Below are positions 1-9,330 of a DNA stretch of 64,000 nucleotides, piece by piece (position 1 is the first letter of the stretch; every line of letters begins with the position of its first letter). Source of the stretch: JALEFZ01 sp039817415 (lineage in GTDB: Bacteria; Bacteroidota; Bacteroidia; J057); NCBI GenBank assembly GCA_039817415.1, contig JBCBVV010000021.1, positions 34,462-98,461 of the forward strand, given 5' to 3'. Below the pieces are notes generated by a model. That model was not told where the DNA came from, searched no databases, and was given only the letters and a program-made list of their open reading frames with translations. A program made the translations under genes and the position numbers.

Positions 1-522
1 GTCGAAGACGCAGCAGTCATTTCTCTCCTGGCCAGAATCACCTTTGATCAAACATTTGGTCATCTATTTACAGACCGTCAGGACTTGATGGACTATTTTG
101 ACAGGACGTTTTCAGTACCCAAGATTGAATCTAGCTTAGGCAGGGACAGCAATCTTTTCTGGCTGGCCTTTCACGATCAACTACCCGTTGGATATGCCAA
201 GCTGAAACTAGATTCCCCTACTCCATTTTTGCCGAGAGACCAAGTTTGTCAACTACAGAAGATCTATGTATTAAAGGATTTCCTCTCCCTGAAGATTGGT
301 TTTCAACTTCAGGAAATCCTTCTCCAAACAGCCATCGACAAAGGTTATACCTATACATGGCTATCCGTTTTACACTCAAATGAACGGGCCATTCGTTTTT
401 ATGAGAAAACAGGTTTTTCAAAGCTTGGGACACATGGGTATAGCATTGGGCAGGAGGACTTTACCTTTTTTGCTATGGGGAGAGAGATAAATCCTTCGCG
501 AGCTTCCGATGGACCGAATTAA
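1..522 (+). CDS. GNAT family N-acetyltransferase, 5' end cut by window edge
   Basis: The frame is open from the first base, so the true start lies outside the window; an internal ATG at 85 is unlikely to be the start because the 28 upstream codons already look like the helix of a GNAT protein (F-D-Q-T-F-G-H-L). The visible 173 residues hold the later GNAT elements: a strand with VGYAKLKL, the acetyl-CoA loop region QLQKIYVLKDFLSLKIG and a C-terminal FYEKTGF motif typical of the fold. The pyrophosphate-binding loop reads SLKIG instead of the usual Q/RxxGxG/A, so it is somewhat divergent. The acyl acceptor cannot be told from sequence. No operon partner is visible downstream (170-bp gap to tdk). 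Confidence 0.85.
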   Translation, partial: VEDAAVISLLARITFDQTFGHLFTDRQDLMDYFDRTFSVPKIESSLGRDSNLFWLAFHDQLPVGYAKLKLDSPTPFLPRDQVCQLQKIYVLKDFLSLKIGFQLQEILLQTAIDKGYTYTWLSVLHSNERAIRFYEKTGFSKLGTHGYSIGQEDFTFFAMGREINPSRASDGPN

Positions 523-692
523 TTGAGGAAAGGTGATCACATCTTTACATTTTTCTGAATAGGGAACTATCCGTATGTTTAGAATAGGAGGGATTCAATT
601 ATCAACAATTTATCCCAACTCATTCTTTATCAATCCCAAAAGGCCTAAATTACGTATTCCCTTTAAGTCAGGCTCATAATTTCATTCTTCTC

Positions 693-1352
693 ATGTTTAT
701 AGAAATAAATTCCGCACATGCACAATCAGGCTGGATAGAAGTAGTCTGCGGAAGTATGTTTTCGGGTAAAACGGAAGAGTTAATCCGCCGAATGAGAAGA
801 GCCCAAATTGCAAATCAGTCCGTAGAGATTTTTAAGCCCTCCGTCGATACGCGATACAGTGAAGATCGTGTCGTTTCCCACAATCAAAACTCTATCCCTT
901 CTACGCCTGTTTCCTCCTCACAGCAAATTCCTTTATTGGCCTCAGGTGTTGATGTGGTTGGGATAGACGAAGCGCAGTTTTTCGACATGGGCATAGTGGA
1001 TGTGGTAGACGAATTGGCGAATAGCGGAATCAGAGTTATCATCGCAGGATTGGACATGGACTTTTCAGGCAAACCCTTCGGCCCCATGCCAGCCTTACTT
1101 GCCAAAGCCGAGTTTGTGACAAAGGTTCATGCCATTTGTCAGGTCTGTGGTAGCCTTGCCAATTATTCCTATCGCTTAAATCCTGACAATTCACAGGTTC
1201 TTTTGGGTGAAAAAGATGCCTACGAGCCCAGATGCCGAAAATGTTTCCTAGAAGGAGAAAACGCACAATCTCACCATAATCACAACGGAAAAAAACACCA
1301 TCGCGGGACACCTCCCCTTTCCTCCGGAGGAAGTTTTAGCCAAGACTTGTAG
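693..1352 (+). CDS. tdk: Thymidine kinase (type II)
   Basis: Phosphorylates thymidine to dTMP with ATP in the cytoplasm (pyrimidine salvage). The 219 residues show a P-loop GSMFSGKT at 20-27, the Walker B/DEAQFF motif at 92-97, and two zinc-binding cysteine pairs, C149/C152 and C181/C184, framing the lasso loop that closes on the base (YSYRLNP). The start is supported by the N-terminal tract leading to GWIEVVCGSMFSGKTEE, which is conserved in Bacteroidota homologues. After the last zinc cysteine comes a His/Lys-rich tail (about 192-203) outside the catalytic fold; its role is unknown. It stands alone between two non-coding gaps. Confidence 0.97.
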   Translation: MFIEINSAHAQSGWIEVVCGSMFSGKTEELIRRMRRAQIANQSVEIFKPSVDTRYSEDRVVSHNQNSIPSTPVSSSQQIPLLASGVDVVGIDEAQFFDMGIVDVVDELANSGIRVIIAGLDMDFSGKPFGPMPALLAKAEFVTKVHAICQVCGSLANYSYRLNPDNSQVLLGEKDAYEPRCRKCFLEGENAQSHHNHNGKKHHRGTPPLSSGGSFSQDL

Positions 1353-1436
1353 ATATATGCAGCATTCTATATAAGCTCACCGTTTTACCCTAAAAGAGGT
1401 AGAAGTTTTCCTATATTTACAGCAGAAACTAACTGT

Positions 1437-2837
1437 ATGAATCATCGTTTTTGGAGCAGAATGCGCGCTATGCTGCTAAGCCTCCTCCTTTTTCCTTCCC
1501 TTTTTGCCCAAACACCAGAGCAGGAAGCCATTTATGCTGATCTCGTCAGTGTAGGGACAGGCTTCGATATTCCTTGGGACCTCGAGTATTGGGGAAATGA
1601 CACCTTGCTATTTACCCAACGGGCAGGGCAAATCATGCGCTTAGATATCAATTCGGGGATGGCAGATACCCTTTTCAATATTCCCGATGTTGCCAGCCTC
1701 CAACACTCCGGCTTGATGGGAATGGAATTACACCCTCAATGGCCGGCCATCAAAGAGGTATTCATTGTTTACGCCTATTACAATGCAACCTTCTCAGTTT
1801 TACTGAGGGTAGAAAAATTAAGTTATGATGCTGCAAATGATAGGTTAGTCTCTGCTAGCATTGTCAAAGAAGAAATTCCAGGTGCAGCCACCACGACAGG
1901 GGCTAGGATGATGGCAGTAGACAGCATGCTTTACTTGACTACGGGAGACATCAATCTGGGAACGGTTTCACAAGATACAGCCTCATTGAATGGAAAAATT
2001 CTAAGGTATAAACTGGATGGAAGCATTCCTGCTGACAATCCTTTTCAAGGGAGCCCAGTTTATAGCATGGGCCATAGAAATCCACAAGGAATAGCCATGG
2101 CAGCAGACGGTTCCATTTTTTCCTGCGAACATGGAGCTTCTGCCAATGATGAACTCAATAAGATTGAAGCAGGAAGGAATTATGGGTGGCCGCAGGTCTC
2201 TGGATTTTGTGAAGGATCAATAGCCTGTCAAACCTTAAATGCAAAAGAGCCACTGGCCGTTTGGTCTCCTCCTATTGCCCCAGGCGCTCTTGCTTATGCC
2301 GATACCGTACAGGTCCTGACCAATAGCCTGTTAATGACAGGCCTCCGCGGCAAAGCCTTGTACGCAATCAAACTGAATGCTGCCCGAGATACCATAGAAA
2401 GCGTTGATACCCTCATCATCAGAAATGGTTTGGTTCCAGGAAGGTTAAGGGATGTACTGGTTACACCCGGTCCCGATAGCCGCATATTTGTTACCACTTC
2501 AAATAATGAAGGCCAAAATCAGCCTAATCCTGGAGATGACCAGATTTATGAGGTATTTACCGGGAGATTAACCTCCAAGACCGAGCTAAGCCTATCACAA
2601 GCACCTAAAGTATTTTTGGATGAAGACATATTGCAGATTCGGTCTGAACATGCGTTTAAGTCCTCCACAAGCCTGAAAATATTTGATTTTCAAGGTAAAT
2701 TGGTCAAGAATCAAGTATTAAAGCCAATACAAACCCACCATTTGATTCCTCTCACAACCCTCCCTGACGGCATTTATCTCGTTAGGATCAATAGCCGCGA
2801 TCAACAATTTTCCTACAAAATCTACCTGACACATTGA
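1437..2837 (+). CDS. Secreted PQQ-type sugar dehydrogenase with T9SS sorting domain
   Basis: A glucose/sorbosone dehydrogenase-family six-bladed propeller (GSDH, as in soluble PQQ glucose dehydrogenase and Hedgehog-interacting proteins). Residues 1-25 are a signal peptide ending in LFAQ. Family hallmarks are visible: FDIPWDLEYWG near the start, LRYKLDGSIPADNP, the GHRNPQG motif and CEHGASANDELNKIEAGRNYGWP. The last 75 residues (KIFDFQGKLVKNQ, then LPDGIYLVRI) are a type A C-terminal sorting domain, so the enzyme is expected to leave by the type IX system and stay at or leave the cell surface. The substrate is not predictable. Its stop codon shares a base with the start of a paralogue, which implies co-translation. 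Confidence 0.9.
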   Translation: MNHRFWSRMRAMLLSLLLFPSLFAQTPEQEAIYADLVSVGTGFDIPWDLEYWGNDTLLFTQRAGQIMRLDINSGMADTLFNIPDVASLQHSGLMGMELHPQWPAIKEVFIVYAYYNATFSVLLRVEKLSYDAANDRLVSASIVKEEIPGAATTTGARMMAVDSMLYLTTGDINLGTVSQDTASLNGKILRYKLDGSIPADNPFQGSPVYSMGHRNPQGIAMAADGSIFSCEHGASANDELNKIEAGRNYGWPQVSGFCEGSIACQTLNAKEPLAVWSPPIAPGALAYADTVQVLTNSLLMTGLRGKALYAIKLNAARDTIESVDTLIIRNGLVPGRLRDVLVTPGPDSRIFVTTSNNEGQNQPNPGDDQIYEVFTGRLTSKTELSLSQAPKVFLDEDILQIRSEHAFKSSTSLKIFDFQGKLVKNQVLKPIQTHHLIPLTTLPDGIYLVRINSRDQQFSYKIYLTH

Positions 2838-4273
2838 TGAAACATCTAACGCTCTATTTAATTTTCACCCTCTTCACTTTGATAAGTATGGCCCAATTGC
2901 CTTTGCCAATTGACACCATCACGGTAGGAGGAACCCAAATTGAGGTAAGAATCGTTGCCCAAAACAGAGTTATTCCCTGGGATTTGGCTTGGGCGTCTGA
3001 TGGCTGGCTGTGGTTTTCTGAAAGGAATGGGAATGTCATCCGGACCCGACCAGAAAATGGTTACATCGAACAGGTTTTCCATATTGAGGAGTCTTTCGAA
3101 TCCCCAGAAAACTCAGGCTTACATGCCTTGGCCCTTCACCCAAATTTTCCCGAAACTCCGTACATATATGTGCATTTTACCTACACTTGGGATGCGTCCA
3201 GAGTGGTGCGGTATACCTTCGATGAGGCGAATCTTACCCTAACAGATCGCTTTGTCATACAGGATTCCATCTGGGGCTCCAGCTCTCACAATGGCTCACG
3301 AATTGTTTTCTCACCAGAGGGGGACAAGATGTTTGTAGCCATGGGAGATGGTTATCAAGCAGAACGTGCACAGGACTATAATGACTTAAATGGTGCCATT
3401 CTAAGATATAACCTCGATGGGAGTATTCCTGAGGACAATCCTTTCCCAGGTTCAGCCGTCTGGTCATACGGACACAGAAATCCGCAGGGATTGGTATTTG
3501 GGACCAATGGGCTGTTGTATAGCACAGAGCACGGCACGTCCAACCATGACGAAATCAATGTCATTGAAAAAGGAAGAAACTATGGCTGGCCCATTGTAGA
3601 GGGGATTTGCAACACACCACCAGAGGAATTTCTATGTGAACAAGAAAACATCCGTGCGCCGATCTATGATTATGAATGGACATGGGCAGTATGTGGAATG
3701 GCCTATTACGACCATCCTGCCATACCCGAATGGAGAAATAAACTACTTGTTACCAGCTTGAAAGGCGGAGACGGAGCTTCTGGCCAACGTCTTCAACTCT
3801 TTCATCTTAAATCTACTGGTATCGTAGTGGACAGCGTTTGGGACTATTTCGCTAATACCTTTGGAAGGCTGAGAGATGTGATGACTACCCCTGACGGACG
3901 CATCTTTTTCTGTACCTCCAATCAGGAAATCAATGGGGATAACGTCAGGAAGCCCAATGATGATGTTATCGTAGAGCTAAGGAATGTAGAGCTTGATTAC
4001 AGCACCCCTCCAGTTGGACAGAATCCTATTGACTTCATGCAGTTGGGACCTATCCCCGCTCTTGATGTTCTTTACCTCAGACTTCCTTTCTACAAAGGGC
4101 TGGCTCAGTTGGAACTGACCGACCTCAGAGGAACGAAAGTCTGGGCAAGTGAGGTTGAATTTTTCGGCGCAAGGGTACCTATCGAAAAAGGCGAGTTTGG
4201 GCCAGGCTTGTATTGGCTAAGAATTGAGCTGGAAGATGGTTCCTCAGCTATCAGAAAGGTGATTTTCAATTAA
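2837..4273 (+). CDS. Second secreted PQQ-type sugar dehydrogenase (tandem paralogue)
   Basis: Same GSDH propeller family as the upstream gene, sharing IPWDLAW, ILRYNLDGSIPEDNPFPG, GHRNPQG and STEHGTSNHDEINVIEKGRNYGWP. I choose the ATG that overlaps the preceding TGA by one base (TGATG); one codon further upstream there is only a TTG. Residues 1-20 (MKHLTLYLIFTLFTLISMAQ) are a signal peptide. The C-terminus has a short beta-rich tail (LELTDLRGTKVWASEV, then GPGLYWLRIELEDGSSAIRKVIFN) that resembles a sorting domain but is more diverged than in its neighbour. Divergence between the two copies is large, so the duplication is old; different sugars are plausible. A strong terminator follows. Confidence 0.88.
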   Translation: MKHLTLYLIFTLFTLISMAQLPLPIDTITVGGTQIEVRIVAQNRVIPWDLAWASDGWLWFSERNGNVIRTRPENGYIEQVFHIEESFESPENSGLHALALHPNFPETPYIYVHFTYTWDASRVVRYTFDEANLTLTDRFVIQDSIWGSSSHNGSRIVFSPEGDKMFVAMGDGYQAERAQDYNDLNGAILRYNLDGSIPEDNPFPGSAVWSYGHRNPQGLVFGTNGLLYSTEHGTSNHDEINVIEKGRNYGWPIVEGICNTPPEEFLCEQENIRAPIYDYEWTWAVCGMAYYDHPAIPEWRNKLLVTSLKGGDGASGQRLQLFHLKSTGIVVDSVWDYFANTFGRLRDVMTTPDGRIFFCTSNQEINGDNVRKPNDDVIVELRNVELDYSTPPVGQNPIDFMQLGPIPALDVLYLRLPFYKGLAQLELTDLRGTKVWASEVEFFGARVPIEKGEFGPGLYWLRIELEDGSSAIRKVIFN

Positions 4274-4295
4274 ACATTGAAAGGTATATATTAGG

Positions 4296-4334
4296 AAAGC
4301 AAGCTATTCTGATGAAGGATAGCTTGCTTTTTTT
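4296..4334 (+). terminator. Rho-independent terminator after the dehydrogenase pair
   Basis: An 11-bp perfect stem (AAAGCAAGCTA and TAGCTTGCTTT) with a 13-base loop runs into a T-tract. It closes the two-gene dehydrogenase unit and shows that an upstream in-frame ATG at 4312, inside the loop, is not the start of the next gene. Confidence 0.85.
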
Positions 4335-4356
4335 ATCTACTGGAAATTGTGTGTTT

Positions 4357-4776
4357 ATGTCAAAGCTTAAAACGGCTCCTAATGACCAAAGCGTAGAAGC
4401 ATTCCTGAATACAGTCCAACAGGATCAAAAACGAAGGGACGCTTTTGAACTCCTGGCCCTTATGGAAGAACTAACCGGAGAAAAGCCAAGGATGTGGGGG
4501 AATAGTATTGTAGGGTTCGGCTCGTATCACTACAAATATGATTCAGGTAGAGAAGGAGAATGGTTCTTAACGGGCTTTTCACCTAGAAAAACGAGCTTTA
4601 CCCTCTATGTAATGTCTGGGCTTGAAAGTGTAGAAGAAAAGTTGGAAAAATTAGGAAAACATAAACAGGGTAAGTCCTGCTTATATGTAAATAAGCTCGC
4701 AGACATCGACCTGACGGTATTAGAAGATATGATCAAGGATTCCATTGCTCACCTTAAGCATAGATATGGCGCCTAA
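4357..4776 (+). CDS. DUF1801 domain protein
   Basis: A 139-residue cytoplasmic protein of the DUF1801 (YdhG-like) family: an N-terminal AFLNTVQQDQKRRDAFELLALMEELTGEKPRMWG segment, the family core GFGSYHYKYDSGREGEWFLTGFSPRKTSFTLYVM, and a closing CLYVNKLADIDLTVLEDMI. The start used is the ATG of MSKLKTAP; a longer reading would begin inside the preceding terminator loop. Function is not established for the family (a frataxin-like fold is often suggested). It is a single-gene unit, followed by a 190-bp gap without recognisable signals. Confidence 0.85.
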   Translation: MSKLKTAPNDQSVEAFLNTVQQDQKRRDAFELLALMEELTGEKPRMWGNSIVGFGSYHYKYDSGREGEWFLTGFSPRKTSFTLYVMSGLESVEEKLEKLGKHKQGKSCLYVNKLADIDLTVLEDMIKDSIAHLKHRYGA

Positions 4777-4970
4777 TTGACTCTTTTTATCAAAAGGTTC
4801 TTCTTATTTTCCTAACAATTGGAGGTATTTTTATGTAGTTTATCAAAACCACTTACCCGATTAACGGAAAGCCACCCAATCATACGTATCACTGTGAAAT
4901 TACAGTCCTTATTCACTCTGTTGAATAGGTAATTGATCATTTTGTAAACCAGACCTAAACGCAAATACAT

Positions 4971-7900
4971 ATGAAGCTTCGGCTCTTCATACTAAGCCTA
5001 ACAGTTTTTCTGTTCTCCCAAAGCAAGGCTCAGTCTCCTTCTACCTTCAGCATTGACAAAAGTTGGATCAAGGTAGAAGCAGAGCACCTGCAGGTATATG
5101 CTCCTGATAATCATAAGGTAGCCGCTAATAAAATTGCCCGAATGGCAGAGTTGGCGAGGTATGACCTGGGCTTACTATTTGATTATCGCCCAACGGGCAA
5201 ATACAAGATTCTGTACTTCCCTTCAGCGGAAGCCCTACAATACAGCCAGCTAAACTGGAAAGAAAGTATCCGTGTCCCTGGTAAAATTGACTATCCAAGA
5301 GGATATGGGGTTGTCGTCCAATCCGAAAATAGCTTGGACTTATACCAGGAAGTCAGAAAGGCTATGGCAGGATTGATACTGGAAGAATTTTCAAATGGGA
5401 ATCGATTCAGTACAGTCGTTCAAAAAGAACTCCTTCTCTATGAATCAGATTGGTTCCTCAAAGGATTGGAGGCCTATGCCTCTACAGGATGGACCTATGA
5501 AGATGAACGTATGCTATCTTCAGTTATAGGAGAAGATTTTGTTTCTATGGCGATCGAAGGAGATGGCCCCATCCACGAGGTTCTAAGAAAATCTATCTGG
5601 CACTTTATCGTGCATGAATACGGCAAGCAAAAAATATCTGAGATTGTTTACCTCGTCAATATTTCTCACTCCATTGAGTCTGGTGTTATTTCCGTTCTGG
5701 GAATTACGCTCAATACCCTGACTTTAAGATGGGAAAGATACCTTAAAAGCCGCATGCAGAGCCTGACCAATGGAAGGTTTAAATTGGGCGATTATGGTTC
5801 ATCCGTTGAGATTCCTTTACCAAAAGGATATACCGTTGCTGGCATGGACCTCGATGCCTCCTCCAGTAAGGTTGCTGTTGTCCTGAATCATTTGGGGCAA
5901 ATGGAGGTCAAATGGTATGATCTCCAGGAAAGAGTATGGGAAAGCACCCCCATTCATTACGGATATAAAGAAAACGAAGCCGAGAAGCTAAGTTACCAGG
6001 TCCCTATAGCTTGGCATCCTTCCGGTAATAAACTGCTGGCCCCCGTGTGGACCAAAGGAGTGTATCAATTGGCCCAGTACGATTTCGAATCAAAAGAACT
6101 TACCTACAGAGATTTACCAGGAAAGATCAGCCGAATCTTTAGCATGGAATACTCTCACGACGGAAATCGTTTGGTTTTATCCGCCCTCAACAACGGCAAG
6201 ACAGATATTTTCATAGGCCCCTCCAAGGAAGGAAAATTGAAAGCCATGACAACCGATGGCTATGATAATATTGATCCAAAATGGAGCAAGGACGATCAGA
6301 CCATTTTCTTTGCGAGTAACAGACCTGGAAATGGAGACATGAGTTATCCTTCCCAGCTTAATTCCTATGCCAATAACTTTGACATTTATCAGCTTATATT
6401 GACCCGGGATACCTCGCTGGTGGCTCCTATTACCCAAACTCCTCATATCAATGAAAGGCTTCCTCAGCCCGATAGGACCAACGATATTTGGTACATTTCT
6501 GATAGATCAGGTATCCAAAACCTGGAGAAAACCAATCCTTACACCAATAAAACCTCTCCGCTTACCAACTTTGGGCAAGGGATAGAGCATCAGGTGCTAA
6601 GGAAGAATTCATTGCTGGTTTCTATCCTGATGGAAGGGGAACAATCCCTTTTCCTTCTAGGTAAAGGCCAATTGGGCGAAGATCAATATCCCGAACCTAC
6701 CATCCTTCGACTGGAAGAAGATTCTCGCAGAAGGATCTTGGAACAAAAACAAAGGCTTCTACTCGAACAGGAGGAAGCCATGAAAAACCAAGAGGCGCAA
6801 GAAGAGGAGGAGGTCGTCCAGACTGAACCAGAAACGCCCATTGAAGAAGCCCAACCAAAAGAAAAGAAAAAGGCTGTTCGCTACTACATCTTTGACGATG
6901 AGGAAGAGCCGTATGAAGTGAGAAAGGCTGATCGCAACGACCTAAAGGAAGAGCGAAAAACGAAGAAGAGCCGCACGCCGACTACCGTCTTTGGCAATAC
7001 GCCACAACCTAAACTCGAGGACCTTAAGATTTCTAGAGCGCGCGGCATGGATACACCATGGAAGGTAGATCATTTGGGAATCAACACCTTCTATGATCCC
7101 ATTTCTACATTCGGGCTTAAATTTGATATGGGCTTCTCGGACCTGAGTGGAAACCATGAACTCAATGCCACCTGGACGCCTTTCATTCGTTTAAGGGTTT
7201 CCCCAAGAGATCATATTGTGAAGGCGGATTATGCCTACAAAAAGAATAGAATCAATTTTGTAGCGGATGCTGGTCTGACAACCCGTTATGTTTGGATTCA
7301 GGATGTTTCCACCTCATTAGACTCCTTGATTTTCCGTTATAATAAGGTATTTGGGCATGTAGGAGGAAGACTTCCCCTTGGATCAAAATCCTTTGTAGAA
7401 GCCAGAACAGGACTATTTTACTTAGACCGACTTGACCAGCGGTTGACGCGATTGCTTTTGTTGAATGATAGAGCTACGCTTCTCCATGGAAACATCAACG
7501 CTGCTTACAACAACGTAAAGGAAAAAGATGGATTCCAATTAAGTGGATTGAAGGCTGAAGCTTCTGCTGATTATTATTTCGCATTGAATCAGGGGCAACA
7601 GGACTTTTATAGGATAAAAGCGGACCTAAATTACTACCGACCCTTGGTAGAAAATGTAGTGCTAGCCCTAAGGCTTTCCGGAGCCTTTACCACCCCAAGG
7701 TCTATTTCGCAGTTTTATCTGGGAGGGGTCCCAGGCCAACTTCATACACCAATTGTTTTTCAACGTAGGGAGGAAAATCGTATCAACGGGAATACAGTTG
7801 ATACTGCGCTATATGCCATGCATTTCGCGGAATTCATTACCCCTATGCGTGGCTTCAATTATAACACCAGAGCAGGTTCTCGTTATGTAGTCGCCAATGC

Positions 7901-8234
7901 TGAACTTAGAATTCCCATTTCAAGGCTGCTGAGGTATTCGCTCCAGCCTTCCTCACTCTACAATGTTGAAATTATCCCCTTCATTGATGCAGGAACAGTC
8001 TGGACGGAAGGAAATCCATTTTCTCAAAGGAAACCTACCGATACGCAGTTTATCACAAATGGGAATGTAACCATCAAGCTACAGACCTTGAAGAGTCCCT
8101 TCCTGATAGGGATGGGAACGGGTCTAAGAATCAATCTACTAAGTTGGTCAGCTAGGTTTGATCTGGCTTGGGGACTTGATGACTTCACCTTACAAAGTCC
8201 ACAGTTGACGACTTCGGTTAGCAAGAACTTCTAG
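4971..8234 (+). CDS. Large outer-membrane protein: peptidase-like head, TolB-like propeller, beta-barrel
   Basis: 1087 residues with a signal peptide (1-21, ending SKAQ). Residues about 25-270 resemble the peptidase-MA (gluzincin) domain found before PD40 propellers in Bacteroidota, but the zinc motif is gone: the helix that should carry HExxH reads LILEEFSNG near 136-144, while the following WFLKGLEAYAS (about 161-171) is kept. Residues about 280-560 contain WD40-like PD40 repeats (YSHDGNRLVLSALNNGKTDIF, then KWSKDDQTIFFASNRPGNGD). Residues about 575-690 form a highly charged Glu/Lys-rich linker, and about 700-1087 a surface-antigen-type barrel ending in F. It probably sits in the outer membrane with a periplasmic propeller. 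Its partner or cargo is unknown. Confidence 0.8.
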   Translation: MKLRLFILSLTVFLFSQSKAQSPSTFSIDKSWIKVEAEHLQVYAPDNHKVAANKIARMAELARYDLGLLFDYRPTGKYKILYFPSAEALQYSQLNWKESIRVPGKIDYPRGYGVVVQSENSLDLYQEVRKAMAGLILEEFSNGNRFSTVVQKELLLYESDWFLKGLEAYASTGWTYEDERMLSSVIGEDFVSMAIEGDGPIHEVLRKSIWHFIVHEYGKQKISEIVYLVNISHSIESGVISVLGITLNTLTLRWERYLKSRMQSLTNGRFKLGDYGSSVEIPLPKGYTVAGMDLDASSSKVAVVLNHLGQMEVKWYDLQERVWESTPIHYGYKENEAEKLSYQVPIAWHPSGNKLLAPVWTKGVYQLAQYDFESKELTYRDLPGKISRIFSMEYSHDGNRLVLSALNNGKTDIFIGPSKEGKLKAMTTDGYDNIDPKWSKDDQTIFFASNRPGNGDMSYPSQLNSYANNFDIYQLILTRDTSLVAPITQTPHINERLPQPDRTNDIWYISDRSGIQNLEKTNPYTNKTSPLTNFGQGIEHQVLRKNSLLVSILMEGEQSLFLLGKGQLGEDQYPEPTILRLEEDSRRRILEQKQRLLLEQEEAMKNQEAQEEEEVVQTEPETPIEEAQPKEKKKAVRYYIFDDEEEPYEVRKADRNDLKEERKTKKSRTPTTVFGNTPQPKLEDLKISRARGMDTPWKVDHLGINTFYDPISTFGLKFDMGFSDLSGNHELNATWTPFIRLRVSPRDHIVKADYAYKKNRINFVADAGLTTRYVWIQDVSTSLDSLIFRYNKVFGHVGGRLPLGSKSFVEARTGLFYLDRLDQRLTRLLLLNDRATLLHGNINAAYNNVKEKDGFQLSGLKAEASADYYFALNQGQQDFYRIKADLNYYRPLVENVVLALRLSGAFTTPRSISQFYLGGVPGQLHTPIVFQRREENRINGNTVDTALYAMHFAEFITPMRGFNYNTRAGSRYVVANAELRIPISRLLRYSLQPSSLYNVEIIPFIDAGTVWTEGNPFSQRKPTDTQFITNGNVTIKLQTLKSPFLIGMGTGLRINLLSWSARFDLAWGLDDFTLQSPQLTTSVSKNF

Positions 8235-8367
8235 CAGCGCTTTTGCTTGAGTTGAAAAGAAGGTATGACGTTTGAGATGATTCATGAAGCAGGAGAACTC
8301 TTGCTAATTGACGGTCTCGTACATCATACCTTTTTTCATGTACCTGCATATTTACCATATTTGCTAC

Positions 8368-9330
8368 ATGAATACGAGGACCTTGATTTTGATGGCGACC
8401 TTATTGATTCTGGGTGCAGCCTACTTTTTGTTTTTTTATGGGAAGGGAAATACTTCCTTCGGCTTCGATGACACAAATTTCTCGATAGAGGACACTGCCT
8501 CTGTTGATCAAATATACCTTACCAGAGTGATCAAGGGTGAGGAAAAGCTTCAATTGCGCCTCAAACAACAAGGTGATAATTGGGAGATAAATGAGAAATA
8601 TGCCGCCTTTCAACCTAGAGTTATCCAACTTCTCTCTACGGTTCATCGGATGCGAGTAAGAGAAGGCTTAAGCGAAGCCGCACAGGCAAGTGGCCTAAAA
8701 TTCATGGATGCCCTTCATACTCGACTTGATTTATATGCTAAGGGGAAGTTGATAAAGAGTATTCTAGTGGGTACCCAAACCAAGGATGCAAAGGGAACTG
8801 TCATGATGCTCAATGGAGCCAATACACCCTATGTCCTAGAAATTCCGGGGATTCAGTCTTATCTCAATGTGTACTTCCCTATGGAACTGGATATTTGGCG
8901 TGAGAACCTTCTTTTTAATGGAAAGCGCGACCTTATCAAGGCCATTCACATTGCATATGATTCCTTACCTGAAGTGCGAAACCTCGACCTCCTCAATCTC
9001 GATCAATCGCCCATTCCACAGGATGGTGGATTCCACAAAAGCAGTTCTCTTGAGGCCTATCTTACCTTGTTCAAGGGGAAGGTATTCGCAGAAACTTTTG
9101 CGACCATTCCCTATCCCAACAAACTAGGGGAATTAAAAAGTAGAACCGCAGACATCACGTTTGGGATCGACTATGTGGACGGAAGCAGTCGGACAGTACA
9201 TCTTTACAACCGCCCTGAAAATCTCAACAACTACTTCGCCTGGATAGAGGGTCAGGAGGAGTTGCTTACGGTTCAGCGGTTCGTAATGGATAAGTTTCTA
9301 CAGGAAAAGGCTGATTTTCTTAATGATTAA
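8368..9330 (+). CDS. DUF4340 domain protein, membrane-anchored
   Basis: 320 residues: an N-terminal membrane anchor (MNTRTLILMATLLILGAAYFLFFYG) followed by a DUF4340-type beta-rich periplasmic region (VDQIYLTRV, KQQGDNWEINEKYAAFQP, then LDLYAKGKLIKSILVGTQTKD and YVLEIPGI). DUF4340 proteins elsewhere are found beside gliding/ABC-type exporter genes; no such genes are seen here. The ATG chosen begins directly at the anchor; longer readings add a non-conserved aromatic stretch. The 3' end overlaps the convergent DUF4159 gene by 11 bp, so no terminator separates them. Confidence 0.8.
   Translation: MNTRTLILMATLLILGAAYFLFFYGKGNTSFGFDDTNFSIEDTASVDQIYLTRVIKGEEKLQLRLKQQGDNWEINEKYAAFQPRVIQLLSTVHRMRVREGLSEAAQASGLKFMDALHTRLDLYAKGKLIKSILVGTQTKDAKGTVMMLNGANTPYVLEIPGIQSYLNVYFPMELDIWRENLLFNGKRDLIKAIHIAYDSLPEVRNLDLLNLDQSPIPQDGGFHKSSSLEAYLTLFKGKVFAETFATIPYPNKLGELKSRTADITFGIDYVDGSSRTVHLYNRPENLNNYFAWIEGQEELLTVQRFVMDKFLQEKADFLND

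Noticed and set aside
4312..4356. Longer N-terminus for the DUF1801 protein
   Set aside because: The start codon would lie in the loop of a strong terminator; the family sequence begins only after the next Met.
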